Shown: in pieces, positions 33,391 to 41,784 of the stretch | Layout of the letters: each line of letters opens with the position of its first letter | How positions within the stretch are numbered: the stretch's first letter is position 1 | Source of the DNA: JAYQUR01 sp038133505 | GTDB taxonomy: Bacteria; Pseudomonadota; Alphaproteobacteria; MPNO01; UBA830 | DNA length: 49,929 bases | Direction of reading: 5' to 3' | Assembly: GCA_038133505.1 (NCBI GenBank) | Contig: JAYPTI010000005.1 | Location: 1 to 49,929 of the forward strand | Translations under genes and position numbers: made by a program | Notes under the pieces: model-generated | Database searches by the model: none | Told to the model about the DNA's origin: nothing | Seen by the model: only the letters and a program-made list of their open reading frames with translations

Positions 33391-34275
33391 TCAGTCGGGA
33401 AACCGCGCCATCAACTCGCGCATCAGCGCCGCCGCCTCCCGTCCCTTTCCCGCGCGGCGCCACATGTCCTCGACGGTGCGCTCGTGCAGATCCAGCGCTT
33501 CGGGTGCCGAGGTGATCATCGCGATGCCGCCATGGACGTTGGGTTGCTCGCCCAGCCGGAACGGGCTGAGGGTCAGGATCTTGCGGTCGGCCTGGCGGAA
33601 TATCTGGAAACTGTTGTGCGGCAGCGCGCCCGGGACGATCCCGATCTGGATGCCGATGGGCTCCTCTTCCATCAGGCCGATCAAATGCTCCGCCTCGGCG
33701 CGGGCGCGGCGCCGGCGCTCTGCGCGCACGTCCTCGTCGAGGTCGAGCCGGCCGACGAGGCCGTTGCGCAGAAACCGGTCGATCTCCGCCCCCGAAATCA
33801 GGTTGAGGACGCCGGGCCGCCGGGCCCGGAACGCCTCCTTGCGCTGGCGCAGGATCGGCAGCAGCTCGCGGATTCCGGCGATCGCCCGATCGGCATCCAC
33901 CGCTTCGGGCGGAATGCTCTCGAGCAGGACCTCTTCCAGCGTGTCGGAAAATTCGTCGGAGGCGAGCAGGAACGATACCGGACCGGCTAGCACGACGATG
34001 TGCTCGGAGGTTTCCTCGATCTGACGCAATCGCTCGAAATAGGCGACCGCCGACGATATGTATTCGACGCCGACGCCGAGCAGCGTGGGAACGGAAACGT
34101 CCAGGAGTTCGGAGAGCCTCTCAAGCGTCTCGATCTTGGCGAGCTCGCCCTTTTCGAAGCGGTAGAGCGCCGTCCGCGAGATACCCAGACGGCCTGCGAT
34201 CTCGTCCGCGCCGCGGCCGGACGCAAGGCGAAACGCCTTCAGCCGGTTGCCGATATCGTCGAACCTGATGGTCAT
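33391..34275 (-). CDS. XRE-family transcriptional regulator
   Basis: The 294-residue protein begins MTIRFDDIGNRLKAFRLASG with a Cro/C1-type helix-turn-helix (GADEIAGRLGISRTALYRFE with KGELAKIETLERLSELL). The long C-terminal domain contains VEYISSAVAYFERLRQIEE and a late block LPHNSFQIFRQADRKILTLS, probably ligand binding. The ATG at 34275 fits; a longer frame crosses the divergent promoter. It is divergent from the MBL hydrolase, so it is the obvious candidate regulator for both the seven-gene operon and its own TPR gene. Confidence 0.88.
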   Translation of the reverse strand: MTIRFDDIGNRLKAFRLASGRGADEIAGRLGISRTALYRFEKGELAKIETLERLSELLDVSVPTLLGVGVEYISSAVAYFERLRQIEETSEHIVVLAGPVSFLLASDEFSDTLEEVLLESIPPEAVDADRAIAGIRELLPILRQRKEAFRARRPGVLNLISGAEIDRFLRNGLVGRLDLDEDVRAERRRRARAEAEHLIGLMEEEPIGIQIGIVPGALPHNSFQIFRQADRKILTLSPFRLGEQPNVHGGIAMITSAPEALDLHERTVEDMWRRAGKGREAAALMRELMARFPD

Positions 34276-34297
34276 GCGGGCGCGTTCCGGGCCCCTG

Positions 34298-34341
34298 CCC
34301 TTTGCCTTTGATGCGCGAACAGGTACAAGGTTTCCAAAGGG
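34298..34341. promoter_or_regulatory. Divergent control region with inverted repeat
   Basis: The 82 bases between the XRE gene and the MBL gene contain CCCTTTG and CAAAGGG as 7-base inverted arms 30 bases apart, with a repeated CTTTG inside. This is a candidate operator for the XRE regulator; the arms are short and the evidence is positional. Confidence 0.3.
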
Positions 34342-34357
34342 AGGGTCAACGACGACC

Positions 34358-35362
34358 ATGCCGAAATGGCAATACACCAAGGGCCTGCACGACATCGGAA
34401 ACGGCAGTTTTGCCTACCTGCTGCCGGATGGCGGCTGGGGCTGGAGCAATGCCGGGCTGATCACCGACGGCGATGAATCGCTGCTGGTGGACACGCTGTT
34501 CGACCTGCCGCTTACGGCCGAGATGCTCGATGCGATGCGAGACGCCGCGCCCGCCGCCAAGGCCATCGACACGCTGGTGAACACCCACGCCAACGGCGAC
34601 CACACATACGGCAACCAGCTCGTCGAAGGCGCCGAGATCGTCGCTTCGCAGGCCTGCGCCGAAGAAATGGAAATCCGCCCGCCGGAAGCCTTCATCAGCC
34701 GCGTCCGCGCGTGGGAAGAAATGGGCGACGCGGGCGCGATCATCTGGGAGCTGATGGGCCGCAAGTTCGATTTCGAGGGCATCGTGAACCGCGTCCCGAC
34801 GCGGACGTTCGACAGGCAGCTCACGATGAAGGTGGGCGACAAGACCATCGAGCTGACGAACGTGGGGCCCGCGCACACGCGCGGCGACGTTCTGGTGCAC
34901 GTGCCCGAGGACAAGACGATCTTCACCGGCGACATCGTGTTCGTCGGCGGCCACCCGGTGATGTGGGCAGGCCCCGTCGACAACTGGATCGACGCGTGCG
35001 AGCATATTCTCGGCCTCGACGTCGAAACCATCGTTCCGGGTCATGGGCCGATCAGCGGCAAGGAAGAGGTTCGCGCGCTGCGCGACTATTTCGCCGAGCT
35101 GCGCGACGAGGCGCGCAAACGCTACGACGCCGGGCTCGACTGGATCGAGGCGTCCGAGCAGATCGTCGCCGATTTCTTCAATCACTGGATCGACCGCGAA
35201 CGCGTGTTCATCAACGTGAACAGCCTGTACCGCGAATTCGACGGCGATGCGCGCCCGCCGAGCGCGATGAAGGTCTTCGCCGAGATGGCGAAGTGGTACT
35301 GGTCGGAATATCCTGACCGCCATCCGCACGGACATGCGGGCGGGCATTGCGAGGGACACTGA
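34358..35362 (+). CDS. MBL-fold metallo-hydrolase with His-rich tail
   Basis: A metallo-beta-lactamase fold protein of 334 residues and first gene of the catabolic operon. The metal motif usually written HxHxDH reads NTHANGDHTYGN, with Asn in place of the second His, a variant seen in a group of uncharacterised MBL hydrolases. Other ligands are in VGPAHTRGD, the Asp in FTGDIVFVGG and the His in IVPGHGPIS. The C-terminus is HPHGHAGGHCEGH, a run that could bind metal. The ATG follows GGGAGGG at a slightly long distance. The next gene starts four bases after it. Confidence 0.88.
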   Translation: MPKWQYTKGLHDIGNGSFAYLLPDGGWGWSNAGLITDGDESLLVDTLFDLPLTAEMLDAMRDAAPAAKAIDTLVNTHANGDHTYGNQLVEGAEIVASQACAEEMEIRPPEAFISRVRAWEEMGDAGAIIWELMGRKFDFEGIVNRVPTRTFDRQLTMKVGDKTIELTNVGPAHTRGDVLVHVPEDKTIFTGDIVFVGGHPVMWAGPVDNWIDACEHILGLDVETIVPGHGPISGKEEVRALRDYFAELRDEARKRYDAGLDWIEASEQIVADFFNHWIDRERVFINVNSLYREFDGDARPPSAMKVFAEMAKWYWSEYPDRHPHGHAGGHCEGH

Positions 35363-35366
35363 ATAG

Positions 35367-35771
35367 ATGCCGCAGAACATCACGAAGACCGTCAAGCAGA
35401 TGGTCGCCGCCGCCAACGAAGAGGTGGAGGAGATCAGCGTCGCCGATGCGTTGAAGCTGGTCGGCGACGAAGACGTGCTGTTCATCGACCTGCGCGACAT
35501 CCGCGAGCTGGCCAAGACCGGCCGCATCAGCGGCGCGCGCCACGTGCCGCGCGGCATGCTGGAAATGTGGATCGATCCGGACACGTCCTATCACCGCGAT
35601 TTTTTCGCCGAGGACAAGAAGTTCATCTTCTATTGCGCGGGCGCGTGGCGCTCGGCGCTCGCGGCCAAGACGGCGCAGGACATGGGCCTCGCACCCGTCG
35701 CGCACCTCGAAGGCGGAATCAGGGCGTGGATCGACGCGGGCGGGCCCATCGATCCACCCCGGGAGAACTGA
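35367..35771 (+). CDS. Rhodanese-domain sulfurtransferase
   Basis: A single-domain rhodanese of 134 residues with the active-site loop YCAGAWRSA (C90, R95) and the family's FIDLRDIRELAKTGRISGA and HLEGGIRAW blocks. It may carry persulfide sulfur or bind small oxyanions. It starts four bases after the MBL gene. MBL plus rhodanese recalls persulfide dioxygenase pairs, but this MBL is not of ETHE1 type. Confidence 0.9.
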   Translation: MPQNITKTVKQMVAAANEEVEEISVADALKLVGDEDVLFIDLRDIRELAKTGRISGARHVPRGMLEMWIDPDTSYHRDFFAEDKKFIFYCAGAWRSALAAKTAQDMGLAPVAHLEGGIRAWIDAGGPIDPPREN

Positions 35772-35810
35772 GAGTTCGACAGTTAAGAGTTCGACAATTG
35801 AGAGTTTGAG
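35771..35810 (+). repeat. 15-base tandem repeat between rhodanese and UbiD genes
   Basis: AGAGTTCGACAGTTA is followed at once by AGAGTTCGACAATTG and a partial third copy AGAGTTTGA. The first copy begins in the rhodanese TGA stop and the array ends just before the UbiD ribosome site GAGGGAGCG. It could set translation of ubiD or be a slippage product. Confidence 0.8.
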
Positions 35811-35820
35811 GGAGCGCTTC

Positions 35821-37230
35821 ATGGACTCCGGGTCCAACCAACCCTATACGCCCGATCTCCGCGGTTTTCTGGAGTATCTCGACAAGGAGCATCCGGAGGA
35901 GGTTTTCCGGATCACCGAAGAAGTCGATCCGAAATTCGGCGTCTCCGGCATCCTGCACCGGCTCGAAAAGGAAGGTCATTTCCGGACCGTCATCTTCGAA
36001 AACGTGAAGGGCTCGAAGATTCCGCTCGTCGCCAACATGCATGCGAGCTTTTCCCGGCTGCGCTACGCGCTGGGCATGGAGGAAGGCGACGAGAAGGCGT
36101 TCCTCAAGGAATACGGCGCCCGCGAAGACAACCCGATCGAGCCCGTCATGATCGAGGACGCGCCCGTGCATGAGGTGATCAAGACGGGCGACGACATCGA
36201 CGTCGAGGAATTCCCGATCTGCACCTACCACGAGCTCGATGCCGGCAAGTTCATCACGGCCGGGCTCGCGGTGATGCGCGATCCGGAAACCGGGATCGAC
36301 AATATCGGCATCTACCGTCATCAGGTGCACAGCAAGAACGAACTCGGCGTGCAGCTCTCCGAGACCGCGCACGGCAACGTCATCTGGAAGAAGTACGAAA
36401 GCCGCGGCGAGGCCTGCCCGATCGCCATCGTCATCGGCCATCACCCGGCGTTCTTCCTCGGTTCGCTCAGTTTCACGCCGCTCGACGCCAACGAATTCCA
36501 CATCGCGGGCGGCATGCTGCAGCGGCCGATCCCGCTGGTGCCCTGCAAAACCATCCCACTCAACGTTCCGGCCGACGCCGAAATCGTAATCGAATGCGAA
36601 ATCCGCCCACACGAGCGCCGGCCTGAGGCACCTTTCGGCGAGTATCCCGGCACCTACGGCCCGGAGCGCATGAACCCGGTGCTGGAGATCAAGGCGATCA
36701 CGCACCGCAAGGATCCCATCTACCAGAACGCCTTCGTCGGCCATGCGGACAACCTGCTGGTCGCCGGCATCGTGCGCCAGACCGCCATCGAGGATGCCGT
36801 GAAGATCGCCTGCGGCACCGTCACCGGCGTGCACGTGCCGCGCTCCGGCCGGTTCCGGTTCGTCTGCTACGTCGCCATCGACCGCAAGATCGAGGGCGAG
36901 GCGAAACAGGCGGCGATGGCGGCGTTCATCGCCGATCCGTTCCTCAAGTTCGTCGTGGTCGTCGACAAGGACGTCGACATCACCAGCGACACCGAGGTGA
37001 TGCACGCCATTGCGACGCGCGTTCGCGCCGACCGCGACACCTTCATGGTGCCCTACGCCAAGGGCTCGCCGCTCGACCCCGCCTCCTACGACCCGGAAGG
37101 CGGCTCGCACCTCGTCACCAAGATGGGGATCGACGCCACCCGCAAGGACAACTACCCGGCGGAGATTTCCGTCCCGGGGGCGGACGACATAAACCTGGCC
37201 GACTTCATCGACGGCTACGAGAAAGCATAG
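35821..37230 (+). CDS. UbiD-family (de)carboxylase, copy 2
   Basis: A prFMN-dependent decarboxylase of 469 residues. It starts MDSGSNQPYTPDLRGFLEYL and carries TAGLAVMRDPETGIDNIGIY in the prFMN region, the acidic block EAPFGEYPGTYGPE and the C-terminal AKGSPLDPASYDPEGGSHLV. Its motifs differ from those of the copy at 22673, so the two should have different substrates. In this operon it probably removes a carboxylate from an aromatic or heteroaromatic acid before or after hydroxylation by the molybdenum enzyme. The ATG at 35821 has GAGGGAGCG before it; the in-frame TTG at 35806 is less likely. Confidence 0.93.
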   Translation: MDSGSNQPYTPDLRGFLEYLDKEHPEEVFRITEEVDPKFGVSGILHRLEKEGHFRTVIFENVKGSKIPLVANMHASFSRLRYALGMEEGDEKAFLKEYGAREDNPIEPVMIEDAPVHEVIKTGDDIDVEEFPICTYHELDAGKFITAGLAVMRDPETGIDNIGIYRHQVHSKNELGVQLSETAHGNVIWKKYESRGEACPIAIVIGHHPAFFLGSLSFTPLDANEFHIAGGMLQRPIPLVPCKTIPLNVPADAEIVIECEIRPHERRPEAPFGEYPGTYGPERMNPVLEIKAITHRKDPIYQNAFVGHADNLLVAGIVRQTAIEDAVKIACGTVTGVHVPRSGRFRFVCYVAIDRKIEGEAKQAAMAAFIADPFLKFVVVVDKDVDITSDTEVMHAIATRVRADRDTFMVPYAKGSPLDPASYDPEGGSHLVTKMGIDATRKDNYPAEISVPGADDINLADFIDGYEKA

Positions 37231-37243
37231 GGAAGCTCCGCGC

Positions 37244-38191
37244 ATGACCGATTGTCACCGCATCGACGTCCATCACCACATCCTGCCGCCGAACTACGTC
37301 GACATCGTCGGCGACGACCGGATCGGCCCGCTGATTCTCGCCGGCAAGACGCCGGAATGGACGCCGCAGATGTCGATCGAGGCGATGGACCGCAACGGCA
37401 TCCAGACCGCGCTGACGTCGATCTCGGCGCCGGGCCTCTGGTTCGGCGACAGCCAGGAGACCATCGATCTCTGCCGTCACTGCAACGAATACGCCGCCGA
37501 TCTCAGCCGCGACCATCCCGACCGATTCGGCGTATTCGCGAGCCTGCCGTTGCCGGACGTCGATGCGAGCCTGAAGGAGATCGCCTTTGCGCTGGACGAG
37601 TTGAAGGCCGACGGCATCGGCCTGCTGACGAGCTACGGCGACCGCTATCCCGGCGATCCCGCGTTCGCGCCGGTGTTCGATGAACTGAACCGCCGGAAGG
37701 CCGTGGTCTATTTCCACCCAACCAACGCGCCGTGCAACCAGTGCCAGCCGGAAATCCCGGCCGCGACGCTGGACTTCCCGTTCGACACGACCCGGGCGGT
37801 GACCAGCATGCTGTTCGGCGGCACCTTCACGCGCTGCCGCGACATCAAGTTCATCTTCAGCCACGCGGGCGGCACGATCCCGTTCCTCGCGGAACGGATC
37901 TCGCGTCTTCAGAACCTGCCGCGCTTCGGCGAGAAGGTGCCCGACGGCGTCATCGCGGAGCTTAGCCGGCTCTATTACGACACCGCGCTGTCGGCGAACT
38001 GGCTCGCCTTCCGCAGCCTGTTCGAGCTGGTCGCCGCCGATCACGTGCTGTTCGGCAGCGACTATCCGTTCGCGCCGGAGGCGACCATGACCGGATCGGT
38101 CAAGGCGCTGCAGGGAATGGGGCTCGACCCCGACGTGCTCAAGGGCATCGAGCGCGACAACGCGCTCAAGCTGATGCCGCACCTAGGATAA
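37244..38191 (+). CDS. Amidohydrolase family 2 protein (ACMSD-like), operon copy
   Basis: A 315-residue metal-dependent hydrolase or decarboxylase with RIDVHHHILPPNYVD, VVYFHPTNAPC, FSHAGGTIPFLAERI and VLFGSDYPFAPE as metal and catalytic regions. It is a clear paralog of the protein at 8657. In operons with UbiD and molybdenum hydroxylases such proteins act on ring-cleavage semialdehydes or as non-oxidative decarboxylases. It follows UbiD by 13 bases and precedes the [2Fe-2S] subunit by 22. Confidence 0.92.
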   Translation: MTDCHRIDVHHHILPPNYVDIVGDDRIGPLILAGKTPEWTPQMSIEAMDRNGIQTALTSISAPGLWFGDSQETIDLCRHCNEYAADLSRDHPDRFGVFASLPLPDVDASLKEIAFALDELKADGIGLLTSYGDRYPGDPAFAPVFDELNRRKAVVYFHPTNAPCNQCQPEIPAATLDFPFDTTRAVTSMLFGGTFTRCRDIKFIFSHAGGTIPFLAERISRLQNLPRFGEKVPDGVIAELSRLYYDTALSANWLAFRSLFELVAADHVLFGSDYPFAPEATMTGSVKALQGMGLDPDVLKGIERDNALKLMPHLG

Positions 38192-38213
38192 GACGAGGGG
38201 ACAGGACGAGGCG

Positions 38214-38693
38214 ATGGAAACGATCATCCTTTCGGTAAACGGCGAAGACCGGCAGGTCTCGTGCGACGAGGCGACGCCGCTGATCTACGTGCTGCGCAAC
38301 GATCTCGGCCTCACGGGCGCGAAGCTCGGCTGCGGTCTGGAACAGTGCGGCGCCTGCACCGTCATCGTCGACGGCGAGGCGGCCATGTGCTGCAACCGGC
38401 CGGCCGGCGAATTCGCCGGCAAGAAGATCACGACGATCGAGGCGCTCTCCGCGGACAGGACCGGCGCCGCGGTCCAGCGCGCCTTCGTCGCCGAGGGCGC
38501 GGCGCAGTGCGGCTATTGCACGGCCGGTCTGGTCGTCACCTCGACCGCGCTCCTGCAGTCGAACCCGTCGCCGTCCGATGCGGACATCGTCGAGGCCCTG
38601 TCGGACCATCTGTGCCGCTGCGGATCGCATCATCGGGTGATCGCCGCCATCAGGCGCGCGGACTGGTTTGCCCAGGAAAGATCGGCCATGAAG
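38214..38693 (+). CDS. [2Fe-2S] subunit of a molybdenum hydroxylase, runs into gap
   Basis: The small electron-transfer subunit of a xanthine dehydrogenase-family enzyme. The plant-type ferredoxin cluster uses C40, C45, C48 and C60 (LGCGLEQCGACTVI). The second cluster uses C99, C102, C134 and C136 (QCGYCTAG and LCRCGSHHRVI). The chain continues RRADWFAQERSAMK up to the run of N, so its end is unknown. The LCRCGSHHRVIAAI motif occurs again directly after the gap, so either a second small-subunit gene lies there or the join is wrong. Confidence 0.9.
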
Positions 38694-38703
38694 NNNNNNN
38701 NNN
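38694..38703. other. Assembly gap (10 N)
   Basis: Ten N inside the small-subunit gene. The two sides carry the same protein motif with different nucleotides, and the exact 14-mer CTGTGCCGCTGCGG occurs at 38610 and again at 38704. True gap size is unknown. Confidence 0.99.
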
Positions 38704-38778
38704 CTGTGCCGCTGCGGCTCCCACCACCGGGTAATCGCCGCGATCAAGCGCGCAGCCAAGGAGGCGGCCAATGGCTAA
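38704..38778 (+). CDS. C-terminus of a [2Fe-2S] molybdenum hydroxylase subunit, 5' in gap
   Basis: After the gap 24 codons read LCRCGSHHRVIAAIKRAAKE and end AANG before TAA. This is the second half of the proximal cluster motif and the tail of a small subunit. The stop lies inside the large-subunit start (ATGGCTAA), an 8-base overlap typical of tightly coupled small/large subunit pairs. Whether it is the same gene as before the gap or a paralog cannot be decided here. Confidence 0.85.
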   Translation: MCRCGSHHRVIAAIKRAAKEAANG

Positions 38779-40918
38779 TTCGAGCATTGCGAAGACCCCC
38801 AACCTCGACGACTGGCTCAAGGTCGGCGCCGACGGGCGCATCGAACTCTGGAGCGGCAAGGTCGATATCGGCCAGCGCATCTCGACAGCGCAGGCGATGC
38901 TGGTCGCGGAAGAGCTGGACGTTCCGGTCGACCGTGTGGACGTGATCCGGACCGTCACCGGCGTCTCGCCCGACGAGGGCATCACGTCGGGCAGCAACTC
39001 GATGCCGGATTCCGGCTCGGCCGTCCGGCTCGTCGCCGCGACGGCGCGCCATCACATGCTGGCGCTGGCGGCCGCGCATCTCGGGGTCGACGCATCGTCC
39101 CTGGAAGTCGAGGACGGCCAGATCCGTTCGCGCGAGACCAACCGCAGCGTGACCTACGCCGAACTGCAGGGCGACAGGCCGTTCGGGATTCCGGTGGACG
39201 AGGATGCCGCGATCAAGGATCCGGGGGACCACAAGGTCGTCGGCACGCGCATCGAGACGCTCGGCCTAGCCGACATCGTGACGGGCAAGTACACGTTCCT
39301 GCATGACATGAAGATGCCGGGCATGCTGCACGCGCGCGTCGTACGGCCGCCCCACTACAACGCCCGGCTCAAGACCCTCGACAACGGGATCGTGGACCGG
39401 CTGAAGGAAGCGGGCATCGAGACCGTGCGCGACGGCAGTTTCGTCGCCGTCGCGGGGCCCGACGAATTCGCCGTCGTTCGCGCCGCCGAACGGCTGGCCA
39501 GCGCAGCCGACTGGGACACGGCGAACGGCCCGGAACCGCAGGACATCTTCAAGAGCCTTACATCGAACACGCGCGAAAGCCGTCCGGTCGAGGACGGGGG
39601 CATGCCGGTCGACGCGCCGGTGCCGCCGCTCGACGACCCGCCTGCCGACGCCGCCGCGACGCTCGAAGCCCAGTACGACAAGCCCTATCACATGCACGGA
39701 TCGATCGGTCCGTCCGCCGGCATGGCCTTCCTGGACGGAAATACGCTGAACGTCTGGTCGCATAGCCAGGGCATCTATTTCCTGCGCGCGGCAATCGCGG
39801 AATCGCTCGGCTATGAAGCCGACGCGGTACGCATCGAGCATGTGCCCGGCGCCGGCTGCTACGGCCATAACGGCGCAGATGACGTCGCGCTCGACGCCGC
39901 CATCGTCGCGCACACGCTGCCGGGCAAGCCGATCCTGCTCAAATGGACGCGCGAGGAAGAGCACGCGTGGGAGCCCTACGCCACCGCGATGTCGATGAAG
40001 CTGCGGGCGAGCATCGATGCGTCGGGCAAGATCGTCGACTGGTCGCAGGAAAGCTACGGCGACACGTTCGGCATGCGGCCCCGTTCGGGCCCGAACATGG
40101 CCGGACCGGCGCGCCTCCTGTCGAACCGGTTCCGCGAGAACCCGCCGCCGACCTTCGTGCCGAAGCCGGCGATGGAGCGCCATGTCGGCATCCACCGAAA
40201 TCTCGATCCGCTCTACGTGCTGCCGAAGAAGCGGCTGGTGAAGAACCTCGTCCGCGACCTGCCGCTGCGGACCTCGGCGCTCCGGACGCTGGGCGCGTTC
40301 GCCAACGTGTTCGCCATCGAGTGCTTCATGGACGAACTGGCCGAGGCCGCCGGGATCGATCCCGTCACATTCCGGATCAATCATCTCGAGGACCAGCGCG
40401 CCATCGATTCGATCCGCGCCGTTGCCGACAAGATCGACTGGGATGCCGACGACGGCCGCGGGCGCGGCATCGCCTTCGCCAAATACAAGAACCAGCAGTC
40501 CTACGCCGCAGTTGCGGTCGAGCTCGAAGTCACGGATGCGGCCGAAGTCATCCTGCACAAGGCCGTCCTCAGCGCGGATGCGGGCGAGGTCGTCGATCCC
40601 GACGGCGTCGCGGCGCAGTACGACGGCGGTTTCCTGCAGGCCGCAAGCTGGGCGCTCTACGAAGAGGTCACCTGGGACCGCGAGGGCATCACCAGCCGCG
40701 ACTGGGAGGCCTACCCCATCCTCGGCTTCGGCAACATTCCGGAGATAGAGACGATCCTGATGGAGCGCCCCGGCGAGAAGTTCCTCGGCGCGGGCGAGGC
40801 GGTTTCCGGGCCGGCCGGTGCGGCCATCGCCAACGCGATCTACAATGCGACCGGGCTCAGGCTGCGGCGCATGCCGTTCACGCCGGATGCGATCCGCGCC
40901 GCGGCAATGGACGCATAA
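38771..40918 (+). CDS. Molybdopterin-binding subunit, isoquinoline/nicotinate oxidoreductase-like
   Basis: A 715-residue catalytic subunit of the IorB/NicB type. It starts directly with the molybdopterin domain (WLKVGADGRIELWSGKVDIG), the permuted order seen in isoquinoline 1-oxidoreductase, with the aldehyde oxidase-like a/b domain in the middle (GTRIETLGLADIVTGKYTF). The catalytic Glu is E676 in FLGAGEAVSGPAGAAI. These enzymes hydroxylate N-heteroaromatic rings next to nitrogen and pass electrons through the [2Fe-2S] subunit, without a FAD subunit; none is present here, consistent with that type. The exact substrate is unknown. Confidence 0.9.
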   Translation: MANSSIAKTPNLDDWLKVGADGRIELWSGKVDIGQRISTAQAMLVAEELDVPVDRVDVIRTVTGVSPDEGITSGSNSMPDSGSAVRLVAATARHHMLALAAAHLGVDASSLEVEDGQIRSRETNRSVTYAELQGDRPFGIPVDEDAAIKDPGDHKVVGTRIETLGLADIVTGKYTFLHDMKMPGMLHARVVRPPHYNARLKTLDNGIVDRLKEAGIETVRDGSFVAVAGPDEFAVVRAAERLASAADWDTANGPEPQDIFKSLTSNTRESRPVEDGGMPVDAPVPPLDDPPADAAATLEAQYDKPYHMHGSIGPSAGMAFLDGNTLNVWSHSQGIYFLRAAIAESLGYEADAVRIEHVPGAGCYGHNGADDVALDAAIVAHTLPGKPILLKWTREEEHAWEPYATAMSMKLRASIDASGKIVDWSQESYGDTFGMRPRSGPNMAGPARLLSNRFRENPPPTFVPKPAMERHVGIHRNLDPLYVLPKKRLVKNLVRDLPLRTSALRTLGAFANVFAIECFMDELAEAAGIDPVTFRINHLEDQRAIDSIRAVADKIDWDADDGRGRGIAFAKYKNQQSYAAVAVELEVTDAAEVILHKAVLSADAGEVVDPDGVAAQYDGGFLQAASWALYEEVTWDREGITSRDWEAYPILGFGNIPEIETILMERPGEKFLGAGEAVSGPAGAAIANAIYNATGLRLRRMPFTPDAIRAAAMDA

Positions 40919-40935
40919 TCGGAGGAGACGTCGCG

Positions 40936-41766
40936 ATGGCAAGGTTCGAGGTCGTCCCGCTGTCGCCCGCCCTCGGGGCGGAGATCCGCGGCCTCGACCT
41001 CGCCGAGCCGCTCGACGCGGCGACGGTGGCCGATCTTCGCAAGGCCTGGCTCGACCATCTGGTGCTGGTATTCCGCGACCAGAAGATCGCCGAGGACGAA
41101 CAGGTCCGGTTTGCGAGCTGTTTCGGCGAGCCGATCGGCTCGCGGTCGGCCGAGCGCAAGGACGGCGGCGATCCGCGCGTTATGCTGATCTCCAACATCC
41201 GCGAGGACGGCGTGCCGATCGGCCTGCTGCCCGACGGCGAGCTGATGTTCCATTCGGATTCGGTGTTTCTCGAAAAGCCGCTGATGGGAGCGACGCTTTA
41301 CGGCGTCGCCGTGACGCGCGAAGGCGGCCATACGATCTTCGTCAACATGTACGAGGCATACGAGACCCTGCCCGACGAAACCAAGGCGCGCCTGGCGGAC
41401 CTGAAGGCCGTCAACGTGTTCGACTACGCGACGCAGGTGCGCGATGCGAAATACGACCTCGCCGACGTCCCGCACGCCACGCATCCGGCGGTCCGCACCC
41501 ATCCCGAGACCGGCCGCAAGGCGCTCTACGTCAACCGGCTGATGTCTCAGGAACTCGAAGGTCTGCCGTCGGACGAAGGCGCCGCACTCCTCGCGGAGCT
41601 ATACGACCACGCTGAACAGCCGGCCTTCTGCTACGAGCACGTCTGGGAAAAGGGCGACCTGGTGATGTGGGACAACCGCTGCACGATGCACGCGCGCACC
41701 GATTTTCCGGCGCACGAAACCCGGCTACTGCGCCGCGTCGGGCTCGAGGGCGACAAGCCGTTCTAG
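40936..41766 (+). CDS. TauD/TfdA-family Fe(II)/2-oxoglutarate dioxygenase
   Basis: A 276-residue dioxygenase with iron ligands H106-x-D108 (MFHSDSVF) and H252 (RCTMHARTDF), and the 2-oxoglutarate Arg in RLLRRVGLEG. The N-terminus VVPLSPALGAEIRGLDLAEP is typical. Relatives hydroxylate taurine, aryloxyalkanoates or other acids and release CO2 and succinate. It follows the molybdopterin subunit by 17 bases, has GGAGGAGACG as ribosome site and ends the operon. It converges with the small CPCC gene 18 bases away. Confidence 0.93.
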   Translation: MARFEVVPLSPALGAEIRGLDLAEPLDAATVADLRKAWLDHLVLVFRDQKIAEDEQVRFASCFGEPIGSRSAERKDGGDPRVMLISNIREDGVPIGLLPDGELMFHSDSVFLEKPLMGATLYGVAVTREGGHTIFVNMYEAYETLPDETKARLADLKAVNVFDYATQVRDAKYDLADVPHATHPAVRTHPETGRKALYVNRLMSQELEGLPSDEGAALLAELYDHAEQPAFCYEHVWEKGDLVMWDNRCTMHARTDFPAHETRLLRRVGLEGDKPF

Positions 41767-41784
41767 AAGCGGCGCAGGCGTCGC

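Noticed and set aside
34358..35771. MBL plus rhodanese as a persulfide dioxygenase (ETHE1) sulfur oxidation pair
   Set aside because: The MBL protein has a HANGDH motif and extra regions unlike ETHE1, and the following genes are catabolic rather than sulfur genes.
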